Positions 6,022 to 15,299 of a stretch of 50,128 nucleotides of DNA are shown in pieces. Below the pieces are notes generated by a model, which saw only the letters and a list, made by a program, of their open reading frames with translations, did no database searches and was not told the DNA's origin. Position numbers and translations under genes: made by a program. This stretch comes from CAZWCX01 sp964632945. Its GTDB lineage: Bacteria; Planctomycetota; MHYJ01; WSZJ01; CAZWCX01. Location: the NCBI GenBank assembly GCA_964632945.1, contig CAZWCX010000046.1, positions 1 through 50,128 on the forward strand, given 5' to 3'. The stretch's first letter is position 1; the number at the start of each line of letters is the position of its first letter.

Positions 6022-9000
6022 ATGATTTCCCGGATCATCGCGTTCTCGATCGAGAACCGACTCGTCACCCTGCTGGCGATCGGGGCCCTCTGCGTGCTGG
6101 GCGTCTACTGTCTCTACCGCACCCCGGTGGACGCCATTCCGGACCTGTCCGAGAATCAGGTGATCGTGTGGGCGGATTGGCCGGGGCGGAGCCCGCGGGA
6201 GATCGAGGACCAGATCACCTATCCCCTGTCGGTCAACCTCCAGGGACTGGCCGGCGTGAAGTCGATCCGAGCGACGAGCGAGTTCGGCTTCTCGATGATC
6301 AACATCATCTTCGAGGAGCGGATCGACTTCTATTTCGCGCGCATGCGCGTCCTCGAGCGCCTGTCCATCGCGGGGTCGTTCCTCCCTGCCGGGGTTGTCC
6401 CGTATCTCGCCCCGGACGCCACGGCCCTCGGGCAGATTTTTTGGTACACGGTGGAAGGCGAGGGGCGCTCGCTCGACGAGCTGCGCTCCATCCAGGACTG
6501 GTACGTCCGCTGGGCGCTGAATTCAGTTTCCGGCGTGGCTCAGGTCGCCAGCGTCGGCGGGCACATCCGGGAGTACCAGATCGACATTTCGCCGGAGCGC
6601 CTGCGCGCCTTCGACATCAGCCTGGGGGAGGTGTTCGAGGCCGTGATGAGCTCGAACTCCAGTGTGGGCGGGAAGGTCGTTCAGAAGGAGGGATCCGAGT
6701 TTCTCGTGCGCGGATTCGGCTGGATTCGCGGCATCGAGGACGTGCGCGACATCGTCGTGACCGAGCGCGGCGGCGTGCCGATCACCGTCGATCGTCTTGG
6801 TTCCGTGCAGTTCGGCCCCGCCTTCCGGCGCGCCGTGCTGGAAAAGGACGGCCGGGAGGCGGTCGGCGGCGTCGTCATGATGCGGTGGGGCGAGAATCCG
6901 CTCGAAGTGACGGAGGCCGTCAAGGCGAAGATCCGGGAGATCCAGCCGGGGCTGCCGCCCGGAGTGCGCGTGGTCCCGTTTTATGACCGCACCGGACTCA
7001 TCGAGGCCTCGATCGAAACGCTCACCCGCACGCTGATCGAGGAGATCGCGATCGCGACGCTGGTAGTCCTTCTCGTCCTGGCCCATTTGCGCAGCGCCTT
7101 CGTCATTTGTCTGACATTGCCGATCGCCGTGCTGCTCTCCTTCGTCGCCATGTACTGGCTCGACGTGCCGTCGAACATCATGTCCCTCTCGGGGATTGCG
7201 ATCTCCATCGGGGTCCTCGTCGATGCGGGGATCGTAATGACGGAGAACGCCTACCATCGGCTCCACGACCGCTTCCAGGGTGCGCCGGTCACGGGGGACA
7301 CCCGGCCGATCGTGCGGGAAGCCTGCCAACTGGTGGGCGGTCCGCTGTTCTTCTCGATCCTGATCATGTTGCTGTCCTTCGCGCCGGTCTTCGTCCTGGG
7401 CGGGATCGAAGGAAAGATGTTCCATCCGCTTGCGTTCACGAAAACCTTCGCGCTCGTGGGCGTGGCGATCCTGGCGATCACGCTGCTGCCGGCGATCATC
7501 CCCTCGCTCGTGCGCGGGCGTCTCAAATCGCAGGAGGACGTCTGGCTGGTCCGTTCGTTCGTGCAGATCTACCGGCCGATGCTCGACTTCTTCCTCCGGG
7601 TGCCGGACGCGATCGTGGGAATCACCGGGTTGTTCCTGCTCGTCGCGCTGCCGATCTTCCCGCCCAAGGTGCCCTGGATCTTCTTCGTCGCAGGGGTTCC
7701 CTTCGTGGTGGCGATTTCCGTGCTGTTGGTCGCGCGGCACAAGCTGGCGTGCCTGTCGGTGCTGTTCTGCGCGGCGGTGGCCTCGTTCGCCACGCTGCGG
7801 CCCCTGGGCGAGGAATTCATGCCGCCGCTGGACGAACTGTCCATCATGGACATGCCGGTGACGACGCCCAACGCCAACATCACGCAGGTGACCGACGATC
7901 TGCTGGCGCGGAACGCGCAGGTTCGCAGGTTTCCCGAGGTCCATCAAGTGGTCGGAAAGGCGGGTCGGGCGGAGACGCCCACGGACCCGGCGCCGATCGA
8001 CATGGTGGAGACGGTGGTGAACCTGCGTCCGAAGACGTGGTGGCCGCGGCGAAAGATCCGCTGGGAGGACGCCCTCCCGCTGGCCGACGCCGCGATCGAC
8101 GCGCTGGCCGCGCGGGGATGGATCGAAGCGCCGCCCACCGGGGAGCGGGCGGACTTCGCGAACGGCGTCACGATGGAGGCGCTGGTCCGGGCGGAACGGA
8201 CGCTGCGGGAACTCGCGCTTCAGCGCCTGAGCGAGAACGTCCCGCAGAAGGGACGCGCCCTCGTGCGCCGGCTGCGGAATCGCGTGGTCGAGCAACTCTC
8301 CCTGCGGCGTGCGATGAGGGGAGAGGTCCCGGCGACCCGATGGCTGGCCCTCGAGGAGGAGTTGACGGGCCGGTACGCCCGGGCCTTCGACGAGTGGATC
8401 CTGCGAGAGGACGTGGACCGGGCCGTACGTTCCGTGATCGAATTCCTGGTGTTGGAAGGGGCGGTGACCCCCGCCCCGGACCTGCTGCTGGACCCCGTCA
8501 CGTGGCTCTCGCAGGCCGGGGACCGGCTGCGCGCGCTGACCGGGAAGGATAAGTCCGGATTCGAAACCCGGGTGCGGGTGGATCTGGACGAGCACCAGGA
8601 CACCCTGATGCGGGAGCGCATACGTCTCCTCGATTGGGAGTTGCAGGATCGCGCGCCGGGCGCGCTCTCCTGGTTCCTCATCGAGGAACTGCTGGCGCAG
8701 TCAGGGCCGCGCGGCTGGCGGCGGCGTGAGCCCGCCGCGGACGAACTCCACGCGCTGCGGGCGGAACTCGAGCAGGGACGGGCCGCGGCTTTCTATCTGT
8801 GGCAGAAGGAGAAGGCCGACCTCGTCAAGGAGATGGACTCCGAGCTGCAGGTTCCCGGCTGGGGCAACATCTGGACCCAGCCGATCATCAACCGCGTGGA
8901 CATGCTGGCCACGGGCGTTCGGACCATGATCGGGGTCAAGGTGTTCGGTCCGCGTCTCGAGGACGAGCGGGTGCGGTCCGTCGTGGATGGTCGCGAGGTC

Positions 9001-10371
9001 GAGCAGGTCGAAAAAGGGATCCAGACGGTGGCGAACGAGATTGCCGCCGTGTTGCGCCAGGTCCCCGGCGCGGTCGACGTGTTTCCCGACCAGATCGTGG
9101 GCGAGAACTACCTCGAGATCGAGATCGACCGGAAACGCGCGGCGCGCTACGGCGTGACGGTCAAGAGCATTCAGGACGTGATCGAGGTCGCCCTCGGCGG
9201 TAAGGAAATCACGATGACGGTCGAGGGGCGCGAGCGCTACCCGGTGCGCGTGCGCTACCCTCGTGAGTGGCGGGTGGACGAGGAACTCGTGCGGCGAATC
9301 CTGGTACCGGCCAGCGGCGGCATGTCCACCCGCGAGCAGAGGCGTGAGGGAATGTCCGGGCTGGATCCCAAGGCGATGTCGGGCGCGTTGCAGGCGACCC
9401 CCGAACTGCGTCTTCGGCAGGTGCCGCTGTCGAGTGTGGCGGAGGTGCGCGTGGTGCCGGGCCCCTCGATGATCAAGAGCGAGGACGGCAACCTGCGCGC
9501 CTACGTCCAGCTCAACGTACGGGATCGGGACATCGTCGGGTTCGTGGAGGACGCGCGGCGGGCCGTCGAGGAGAAGGTGTCTCTGCCGACGGGATTCTCG
9601 GTGGCCTGGAGCGGACAATTCGAACACCAGGTGAGAGCACAACGCACCCTCAGCCTCGTCTTTCCGCTGGTGCTCGCGGTGATTTTCGTGATGCTGTACC
9701 TGACCTATCGCGACTTCGCCGACACGTTCATGATGTTTCTTGCGGTCCCGGGAGCGGTCGCCGGTGGGGCCCTGTTCCAGCTTCTGTGGGGCTACAACTT
9801 CAGCGTCGCGGTGTGGGTCGGGTACATCGCGTGTTTCGGACTGGCGACCGAAACCGGGATTGTGATGCTGGTGTACCTTCGCGAGGCCATCGACCGGCGC
9901 GGCGGGATGGAGCGAATCCGTTCGGAGCAGGAGATTCACGACGCGGTCATGGAGGGCGCGGTCCAGCGATTGCGCCCCAAGCTGCTGACGGAAGGCACGA
10001 CCGTGCTGGCCCTGATTCCGATGCTCTGGGCGACCGGGGTCGGCGCCGAGTTCATGCGGCCGATGGCGGTTCCGATCCTGGGCGGGATCCTGGTCGCGGA
10101 CGAAGTGATCGATATCTTCATTCCGGTGCTGTTCTATTGGGACCGTTGTCGCCGGCTGCGCCGGCGGCGGGAACAGGAAAGGGAACCGGAGTCGAAGCGG
10201 TTTGCTGCCGGCGACGACCCCGTACAATGGATGCTCGAGGAACCTCCGCCGACCGGGGGACGCGGAGATGCGACGAGCAGCCGGTTCGTTTTCCGCTGCG
10301 CCACGTGCGGCAGCGAAGCGGACTCGACCGCGGCATGCTGCGGGCGGCCACGCGTGGCTGCGCTCCCGTGA
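6022..10371 (+). CDS. cusA: CusA/CzcA-family heavy-metal RND pump, enlarged
   Basis: This inner-membrane proton-driven pump is 1449 residues long; CusA/CzcA proteins are usually about 1040. Family signatures include the N-terminal helix and PVDAIPDLSENQVIVWADW, the TM4 motif LVDAGIVMTENA with the proton-relay Asp, GEEFMPPLDE, GKAGRAETPTDPAP and the C-terminal ATETGIVMLVYLREA. An insertion of about 240 helical, charged residues (roughly 690-930) interrupts the periplasmic region before VPGWGNIWTQPIINRVDML, and the region around residues 530-600 has extra hydrophobic sequence. The C-terminal tail ends with a CATCGSE...ACCG Cys cluster resembling a small zinc ribbon. The start has a G-rich ribosome site 9 bp after the adaptor stop. 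It should form a tripartite complex with the adaptor and a TolC-type factor. Metal specificity (Cu/Ag or Co/Zn/Cd) cannot be set from sequence alone. Confidence 0.93.
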   Translation: MISRIIAFSIENRLVTLLAIGALCVLGVYCLYRTPVDAIPDLSENQVIVWADWPGRSPREIEDQITYPLSVNLQGLAGVKSIRATSEFGFSMINIIFEERIDFYFARMRVLERLSIAGSFLPAGVVPYLAPDATALGQIFWYTVEGEGRSLDELRSIQDWYVRWALNSVSGVAQVASVGGHIREYQIDISPERLRAFDISLGEVFEAVMSSNSSVGGKVVQKEGSEFLVRGFGWIRGIEDVRDIVVTERGGVPITVDRLGSVQFGPAFRRAVLEKDGREAVGGVVMMRWGENPLEVTEAVKAKIREIQPGLPPGVRVVPFYDRTGLIEASIETLTRTLIEEIAIATLVVLLVLAHLRSAFVICLTLPIAVLLSFVAMYWLDVPSNIMSLSGIAISIGVLVDAGIVMTENAYHRLHDRFQGAPVTGDTRPIVREACQLVGGPLFFSILIMLLSFAPVFVLGGIEGKMFHPLAFTKTFALVGVAILAITLLPAIIPSLVRGRLKSQEDVWLVRSFVQIYRPMLDFFLRVPDAIVGITGLFLLVALPIFPPKVPWIFFVAGVPFVVAISVLLVARHKLACLSVLFCAAVASFATLRPLGEEFMPPLDELSIMDMPVTTPNANITQVTDDLLARNAQVRRFPEVHQVVGKAGRAETPTDPAPIDMVETVVNLRPKTWWPRRKIRWEDALPLADAAIDALAARGWIEAPPTGERADFANGVTMEALVRAERTLRELALQRLSENVPQKGRALVRRLRNRVVEQLSLRRAMRGEVPATRWLALEEELTGRYARAFDEWILREDVDRAVRSVIEFLVLEGAVTPAPDLLLDPVTWLSQAGDRLRALTGKDKSGFETRVRVDLDEHQDTLMRERIRLLDWELQDRAPGALSWFLIEELLAQSGPRGWRRREPAADELHALRAELEQGRAAAFYLWQKEKADLVKEMDSELQVPGWGNIWTQPIINRVDMLATGVRTMIGVKVFGPRLEDERVRSVVDGREVEQVEKGIQTVANEIAAVLRQVPGAVDVFPDQIVGENYLEIEIDRKRAARYGVTVKSIQDVIEVALGGKEITMTVEGRERYPVRVRYPREWRVDEELVRRILVPASGGMSTREQRREGMSGLDPKAMSGALQATPELRLRQVPLSSVAEVRVVPGPSMIKSEDGNLRAYVQLNVRDRDIVGFVEDARRAVEEKVSLPTGFSVAWSGQFEHQVRAQRTLSLVFPLVLAVIFVMLYLTYRDFADTFMMFLAVPGAVAGGALFQLLWGYNFSVAVWVGYIACFGLATETGIVMLVYLREAIDRRGGMERIRSEQEIHDAVMEGAVQRLRPKLLTEGTTVLALIPMLWATGVGAEFMRPMAVPILGGILVADEVIDIFIPVLFYWDRCRRLRRRREQEREPESKRFAAGDDPVQWMLEEPPPTGGRGDATSSRFVFRCATCGSEADSTAACCGRPRVAALP

Positions 10372-10409
10372 TTCCGCGCGGGCAAGAAGTCCGGAAGAGG
10401 AGGTCGCGT

Positions 10410-11897
10410 ATGAACCGCCGGAGGGTGGTCGTGTGCCTCGCGGCGACGGCGTTGTGGGTTTCCGGGTGCGCCGCGCCGGCACCCGGAGAGGGAGGCGGGT
10501 CGCATTCGGAGGCGTTCCGCATCGAGCCACCGAGGCCGGATGCGGCCCGGCGGGCGGCCGGAGCCGACGGAGGCGCCGCGCCGTCGGGCGGCCTCGCGGC
10601 GCCCGCCGACGAGACTCTCGTCGCAAGTCTCGCGCAGCAAGTCGACCTGGCCTCCGTTCTGCGACTGACCGCGGCACGCAATCCGCGCATCGCCGCCGCC
10701 CGGGCGCGATGGAAGGCCGCCATCGAAAAACACCCGCAGGCGATCTCCCTTCCCGACCCCATGGTCGAGCTCGCCGTCCACTACGAGGAGGACCGGCGCG
10801 GCCCGCAGGAATGGGAGTACTCGTTCCGGCAGGGTATCCCCTTCCCCACCAAGATCCTGCTGGAGGGGGATCGGGCCGACCGCGAGGCCGCCATCGAGCG
10901 ACAGCGGTACGAGGCGGTGATCCGTGACGAACTGGTGGAGGTCCAGGAAGCGTTTCATGAACTCGCGTATCTGGCCCGCGCCGGGGAGACCATGGCCCGC
11001 GTGGAGGATTTGATGCAGCGGTATGCAGCCTTCGCCGCCGGGGAACTGGCCCGGGGCGGAGGAACGCTCCCGGAGTCGTTTCGGGCCGAGGCACAGCGGG
11101 CGCAACTGCAGTACGACCGGATCCTGGTCCGCGAATTGGAGGAGACCGAGCGGGCGCGACTCCGATCCCTGGCCGGCCTCCGCCCCGGCCACGCCCTCGG
11201 CGTCGTCGCCGCTCCCCCGTTCCGTCCGGTCCGCAGCCGGCTGCCGGATCTCTATGCCCTGGCGGAGTCCCACAATCAGGAGTTGAAGGCGGCCGGGCTT
11301 TCGATCGACCTGGCGCTGGTCGAGGTCGACCTCGCGCGGCAGTCGAGAATCCCGGATCTGGAGCTGATGGTCGAGTGGAGCGCTCCGGACTCCGGCGAGG
11401 AGCACGATCGCTGGAAGGCATTGGTAGGGTTCAATCTCCCGGTCTGGGAGCATCGCAATGCAGCCCGGGTGCGCCAGGCGCACGCGCTGCGCGAGGCTGC
11501 GGCGGCGGATCGGCGATCCGAATTGGCCCGCGTGGAAGCGGCCGTGGCGCGATTGCACTTCCGTCTTCACAATATGGAACGCCTGGTGGTCCTGTATCGC
11601 GACACCCTGGTGCCCCACGCCCTCCAGGCGATGAATTCGGCGGAGGACCTCCACCGCTCCGGTCGCGCCTCGCTTGCCGCCGTCCTCGAGACCGCGGCCG
11701 CGTGGTACAACTTCCAACTGGCCCACCAGCGGGCCGTCGCGGATCACGCCCAGGCGCTGGTCCGCCTTGAACAGGTGTTGGGAACGACGGTCGAGCGGAT
11801 GCCGAATCCGCCTTCATCCGCTCCGGAAGGTGAATCCGACCCGGAGGGGAAAGGGCCGGGCGCATCCGCCGGGAACGGGTCGGAGGGATCCCGATGA
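10410..11897 (+). CDS. TolC-family outer-membrane factor lipoprotein (first)
   Basis: This 495-residue protein has a lipoprotein signal with lipobox VSGC (Cys about residue 19). It carries the helical repeats of outer-membrane efflux proteins, including ALGVV, LPDLYALAESHNQELKAA, a LPVWEHRNAARVRQA segment and a C-terminal LEQVLG. The ATG is preceded by GGAAGAGGAGG. It should be the exit duct of the RND system encoded just upstream. The low-complexity C-terminus (Gly/Ser/Glu) overlaps the next gene by 4 bp (ATGA). About 70 Ala/Gly/Pro-rich residues follow the lipobox before the first helix, longer than usual. Confidence 0.88.
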   Translation: MNRRRVVVCLAATALWVSGCAAPAPGEGGGSHSEAFRIEPPRPDAARRAAGADGGAAPSGGLAAPADETLVASLAQQVDLASVLRLTAARNPRIAAARARWKAAIEKHPQAISLPDPMVELAVHYEEDRRGPQEWEYSFRQGIPFPTKILLEGDRADREAAIERQRYEAVIRDELVEVQEAFHELAYLARAGETMARVEDLMQRYAAFAAGELARGGGTLPESFRAEAQRAQLQYDRILVRELEETERARLRSLAGLRPGHALGVVAAPPFRPVRSRLPDLYALAESHNQELKAAGLSIDLALVEVDLARQSRIPDLELMVEWSAPDSGEEHDRWKALVGFNLPVWEHRNAARVRQAHALREAAAADRRSELARVEAAVARLHFRLHNMERLVVLYRDTLVPHALQAMNSAEDLHRSGRASLAAVLETAAAWYNFQLAHQRAVADHAQALVRLEQVLGTTVERMPNPPSSAPEGESDPEGKGPGASAGNGSEGSR

Positions 11898-13441
11898 ACC
11901 GCATGCGAGGCGTACCCGGAGAGGGCATCCTGCTGCTCTTGTTGCTTGCGGGATGCTCCTCGGCGTATCGGGACGGACAGGAGTCGTGGCGTCGGGGGGA
12001 TGCGGGCGACTTCGCGGTCCGCACGCTGGCCGCGGCGGAAGCGGACCCGTCCGTCCCGACCGGTCGATCGGCGGAGCTCGAGGAGGGGATGCGGAAGGCG
12101 CACGAGGAGCTGCGGTCGCGCGTGGACGGATGGAAACGGCGTGATCTCGAGGGGCGGGCTTATGCGGGCTTTCGCGCCCTCGAGGGAGAGTCAGGCCGGG
12201 CCCGCATCGCGGAGTTCGCCGCGTCGGACCTCCTCGAGCGGGTGGTGAGTGCAGGCGCTCCGCTGCCCGATCTCTGGCTTGCCGCCGTCGCCTCGAATCC
12301 GGGCATCCGCGCCGCCCACGCCGAGTGGCGCGCGACACTGGAGGCGCATGAGCAGGCCGGGTACCTCGAAGACCTGCTGCTGCAGTACCGGAGCTTCACC
12401 CGCACCCTGGAAACCGGCCTGGGAGACGAGATGCATCGCGGTCCGGTGTCTGCCGTCTTTCCTTTCCCGGCCACCGTCACGCTCAAGGGAGAGTTGGCGG
12501 ATCGCAAGTCCGCGGTGGCCTGGGAGGCCTACCGCGCCAGGATCCGGGATGTGCTGGCGGGGGTCGGCGACGTCCATTACCGGCTCGAGTGGCTCGAGCG
12601 GGCGATCGCCGTGACCCAGGAAAGTCGGGGCCTCCTGGCGCACATGGAGCGGGTGGCGCGCACGCGATACCAGGCGGGGGCCATCGGCCAGATCGACGTC
12701 TTGCGCATCCAATCGGAATTGTCCCGGCTCGACGACGACCTCACGACGCTCGAACAGGAGCGCGTCACGGGCCGGGCGCGCCTGAATTCGCTGCTCGGAC
12801 GCCTCCCGGATGCTCCGCTGGGGACGGTGGTGCCGTACGAACTCGTGGATCCGGAACCGAGCCTGGAGCGGGTACTTGACGCCGCGCTGGCCTGCCGACA
12901 GGAGGTGACGGCGGCGCGGTTGGAGGTGGAGATCGCCGGCCTCGCGATCGACCTTGCGGAAACCATGGTCTATCCCCCCGCCTCGACCGGCGCCTCCCTC
13001 GCACAGACCGGGATGGGCCTCGATGCGGGAGCGGATCGGTCCGGCGCGATTTTCCCGCAGACGCCGGTACCGGAACCGCGCTTCGGATACGGACGCGACG
13101 CGGCCTGGCTGAACGAACTGAGACGATCGCGCGAGGCGGCGCGTTCGAACGAGGCGGCGCTCCAGGACCGGGTGCGATTCGAGGCCAAGGAGGCGCATTT
13201 CGCGCTCGACATTGCCCGTCGCCGGACCCGACTGTTCGACAGCGCCCTGGTTCCACAGGCGGAGCAGGCGTTGGGCGCGGCTCGTTCCGGATATGAAACC
13301 GGCAAGGTTTCGTTCCTCGATTTCATCGAGGCGCAGCGGACGGACCTGGAGGCCCGACTGGGGCAACTGGAGGCCCGCCGCGCGTTGAAACAGGGTATCA
13401 ACCGCCTGCTGGAGGTGGTCGGCTGCAACGCTGCGGGTTGA
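11894..13441 (+). CDS. TolC-family outer-membrane factor lipoprotein (second)
   Basis: This 515-residue protein has a lipoprotein signal LLLLLLAGCSS (Cys about residue 21). TolC-family helical repeats follow (LPDLWLAAVASNPGIRAAHAEW, RYQAGAIGQIDVLRIQSEL, GYETGKVSFLDFIEAQRT, QGINRLLEVVG). An N-terminal region of about 90 helical residues precedes the first TolC repeat. It overlaps the preceding outer-membrane factor gene by 4 bp, so the two are translationally coupled. Two non-identical exit ducts in one efflux operon could form mixed trimers or serve alternative conditions; this is inference. It is the last gene of the efflux operon and is followed by an independent promoter. Confidence 0.88.
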   Translation: MNRMRGVPGEGILLLLLLAGCSSAYRDGQESWRRGDAGDFAVRTLAAAEADPSVPTGRSAELEEGMRKAHEELRSRVDGWKRRDLEGRAYAGFRALEGESGRARIAEFAASDLLERVVSAGAPLPDLWLAAVASNPGIRAAHAEWRATLEAHEQAGYLEDLLLQYRSFTRTLETGLGDEMHRGPVSAVFPFPATVTLKGELADRKSAVAWEAYRARIRDVLAGVGDVHYRLEWLERAIAVTQESRGLLAHMERVARTRYQAGAIGQIDVLRIQSELSRLDDDLTTLEQERVTGRARLNSLLGRLPDAPLGTVVPYELVDPEPSLERVLDAALACRQEVTAARLEVEIAGLAIDLAETMVYPPASTGASLAQTGMGLDAGADRSGAIFPQTPVPEPRFGYGRDAAWLNELRRSREAARSNEAALQDRVRFEAKEAHFALDIARRRTRLFDSALVPQAEQALGAARSGYETGKVSFLDFIEAQRTDLEARLGQLEARRALKQGINRLLEVVGCNAAG

Positions 13442-13454
13442 TTCGCGCGGGAAA

Positions 13455-13483
13455 TTGCCACTGCCCCGGATCCTGCGTATCAT
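13455..13483 (+). promoter_or_regulatory. Sigma-70-like promoter for histidine kinase gene
   Basis: TTGCCA (13455-13460), a 17-bp spacer and TATCAT (13478-13483) give a close match to the sigma-70 consensus (5/6 in each box). The predicted start is near 13490, about 36 bases before the kinase ATG. Confidence 0.55.
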
Positions 13484-13525
13484 GGGGAACGTCATCCGTG
13501 AATACCCCGACGGCAGCGAGGGGCG

Positions 13526-15220
13526 ATGGATTCACTGGCCTGGCCGGACCGCAAGTCCAGACTCGGTGGCGCGCTCCTGTTCGCCGCCCTGATCTTGCCC
13601 GTGCTGATCATCGCCACGATCGGCCATCAACGTACCCGTCAGGTGATGACCGATCACGCCCTGGAACGTCGGCAATCGCTCGCTCTTCTGGCAGCCGCCG
13701 TGCTCGACGAAAAATTCCAGCGCTGGACGGATCTCGGGGTATCGTTGGCCACCCGGGTTCAGTTTCGCCGCCTCGTCGCGGAGTCCCGTTGGGAAGAGGC
13801 GGTCCAGATCCTCGCGGACGTGCCCACGAACTTCACGGAGATCCAGCGGGTGTTTCTCGCGGACCCGGATGGCGTCCTGCGCGCCGACTATCCCGCCCTC
13901 CCGGGCGTGCGCGGCCGGTCATTCGCGGAGCGCGACTGGTACCGGGGCGTGTCCCGGAACTGGAGCCCCTACGTGTCCGTGATCTACCGTCGGGCTGCGG
14001 TGCCGCAGTGGAACGTGATGGCCATTGCGGTGCCCGTCCGAACGGAATCCGGATCGGTGGTCGGCATCCTGGTCCTGCAGGCGTCGCTCGACACCCTGGT
14101 GACCTGGTGTCGGTCCCTGCAGGTCGGTGCGGGCGCCTACGTCTACTTCGTGGACTCGCAGGGCACCGTCGCCGGTCTCCCGGGAACCGATCCCCACGGC
14201 AACCTGCCGAGCCGATCGGGGGATCCGATCTGGGAGAAGGTTCGCCGTCGCGAAAGCGGCGTCGTCTTCCGCGGGGACGGCGCGGCCGGAGAGTCCGTCA
14301 TCGCCTACGCCCCGGTGCTCGGTCTCGGCGGCGGGGTTTTCGTCGAACAACCGTCGGTTGAGGCCTTCGCCGCGCGGGCGAGCGCGATTCGCGTCGGGCT
14401 GCTGCTGGACAGCCTGATCCTGGTGTTCCATACGCTGCTGGCCTTCCTGATCGTCCGGTTCTTCGGACGGATGCGCGCGGCGGAACGGCGGATTCGCGTG
14501 CTGAATGCCGATCTCGCCGCGCGTGCCCGTGATTTGGAATCGGCCAACCGGGAAATGGAGTCCTTCAGCTACTCCGCCTCTCACGACCTGCGGGCGCCCC
14601 TTCGGGCCATACAGGGAATGAGCGTCGCCTTGGAAGAGGACTACGGCGCCCGGCTCGATGCGACCGGACGGGAGTTCTTGAGTCGCATTCGCGCAGGTTG
14701 CCGGCGGATGGATACGCTCATCGACGACCTGCTGGCCCTGGCGCAAGTGTCGCGGCAGGAAATGACGTTCGAGCAGGTGGATCTCTCCGAGATCTGTCGA
14801 TCCGTTCTGGTGGATCTGCGCAGGACCCAACCCGACCGCCCGGTCGATGTGCGCATCGAGTCGGGACTGACGGTGCGGGGGGATCCGCGGCTGTTGAGGG
14901 TCATGATGGAGAATCTGCTCGGCAATGCCTGGAAATACACGAGCGCCCATCCGCAGGCGACGATCGAAGTGGGCCGCGCGACCCTGGACGGACAACCCGC
15001 CGTCTACGTGAAGGACGACGGCGCGGGCTTCGACATGGCCCGAGCGGAACGCCTCTTCTCCGCCTTCCATCGGATGCACTCGATGGACGAGTTTCCCGGC
15101 ACGGGAGTCGGGCTCGCCACCGTTCACAAGATCCTCGAGCGCCACGGCGGCCGAATCACCGCCCGGGCGGAGGTCCAGAAGGGCGCCTGCTTCACCTTCA
15201 CCTGCGCTCCCGGGGAGTGA
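13526..15220 (+). CDS. Membrane histidine kinase with periplasmic Cache sensor
   Basis: This 564-residue sensor kinase has membrane segments near residues 15-35 and 290-312 bracketing a periplasmic double-Cache-like domain (RVFLADPDGVLRADYP, SFAERDWYRG, AIAVPVRTESGSVVGILVLQAS). A coiled linker leads to the HisKA box SYSASHDLRAPLRAI with the predicted phospho-His at residue 353. The ATPase region has the N box MMENLLGNAWKYT, DDGAGFDMA and GTGVGLATVHKILERHGG. This architecture is common in phytochrome-like and sensor kinases acting on separate response regulators. No response regulator is adjacent, so it may be an orphan or pair with the NarL-type regulators near 42-45 kb. The ATG has GAGGGG upstream and its own promoter. 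Confidence 0.9.
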   Translation: MDSLAWPDRKSRLGGALLFAALILPVLIIATIGHQRTRQVMTDHALERRQSLALLAAAVLDEKFQRWTDLGVSLATRVQFRRLVAESRWEEAVQILADVPTNFTEIQRVFLADPDGVLRADYPALPGVRGRSFAERDWYRGVSRNWSPYVSVIYRRAAVPQWNVMAIAVPVRTESGSVVGILVLQASLDTLVTWCRSLQVGAGAYVYFVDSQGTVAGLPGTDPHGNLPSRSGDPIWEKVRRRESGVVFRGDGAAGESVIAYAPVLGLGGGVFVEQPSVEAFAARASAIRVGLLLDSLILVFHTLLAFLIVRFFGRMRAAERRIRVLNADLAARARDLESANREMESFSYSASHDLRAPLRAIQGMSVALEEDYGARLDATGREFLSRIRAGCRRMDTLIDDLLALAQVSRQEMTFEQVDLSEICRSVLVDLRRTQPDRPVDVRIESGLTVRGDPRLLRVMMENLLGNAWKYTSAHPQATIEVGRATLDGQPAVYVKDDGAGFDMARAERLFSAFHRMHSMDEFPGTGVGLATVHKILERHGGRITARAEVQKGACFTFTCAPGE

Positions 15221-15250
15221 TCATGCGACCGGAGCGCGCAGTCCGTAGCT

Positions 15251-15287
15251 CGGCCCGGGCCGGAACCGATCGATCCAACCCGGGCCG
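15251..15287. terminator. Possible bidirectional terminator between convergent genes
   Basis: CGGCCCGGG (15251-15259) pairs with CCCGGGCCG (15279-15287) as a 9-bp stem with a 19-base loop. It lies between the kinase gene (plus) and the unknown membrane protein gene (minus). No clear U-tract follows, so it is weak. Confidence 0.35.
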
Positions 15288-15299
15288 GGTCGCCGCCGA

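Noticed and set aside
6523..8595. 690-residue open frame on the minus strand
   Set aside because: Antisense shadow within the CusA-like gene; low-complexity Arg/His/Asp sequence.
8701..11421. 906-residue open frame on the minus strand
   Set aside because: Spans two well-supported plus-strand genes and encodes Arg/Pro-rich sequence only.
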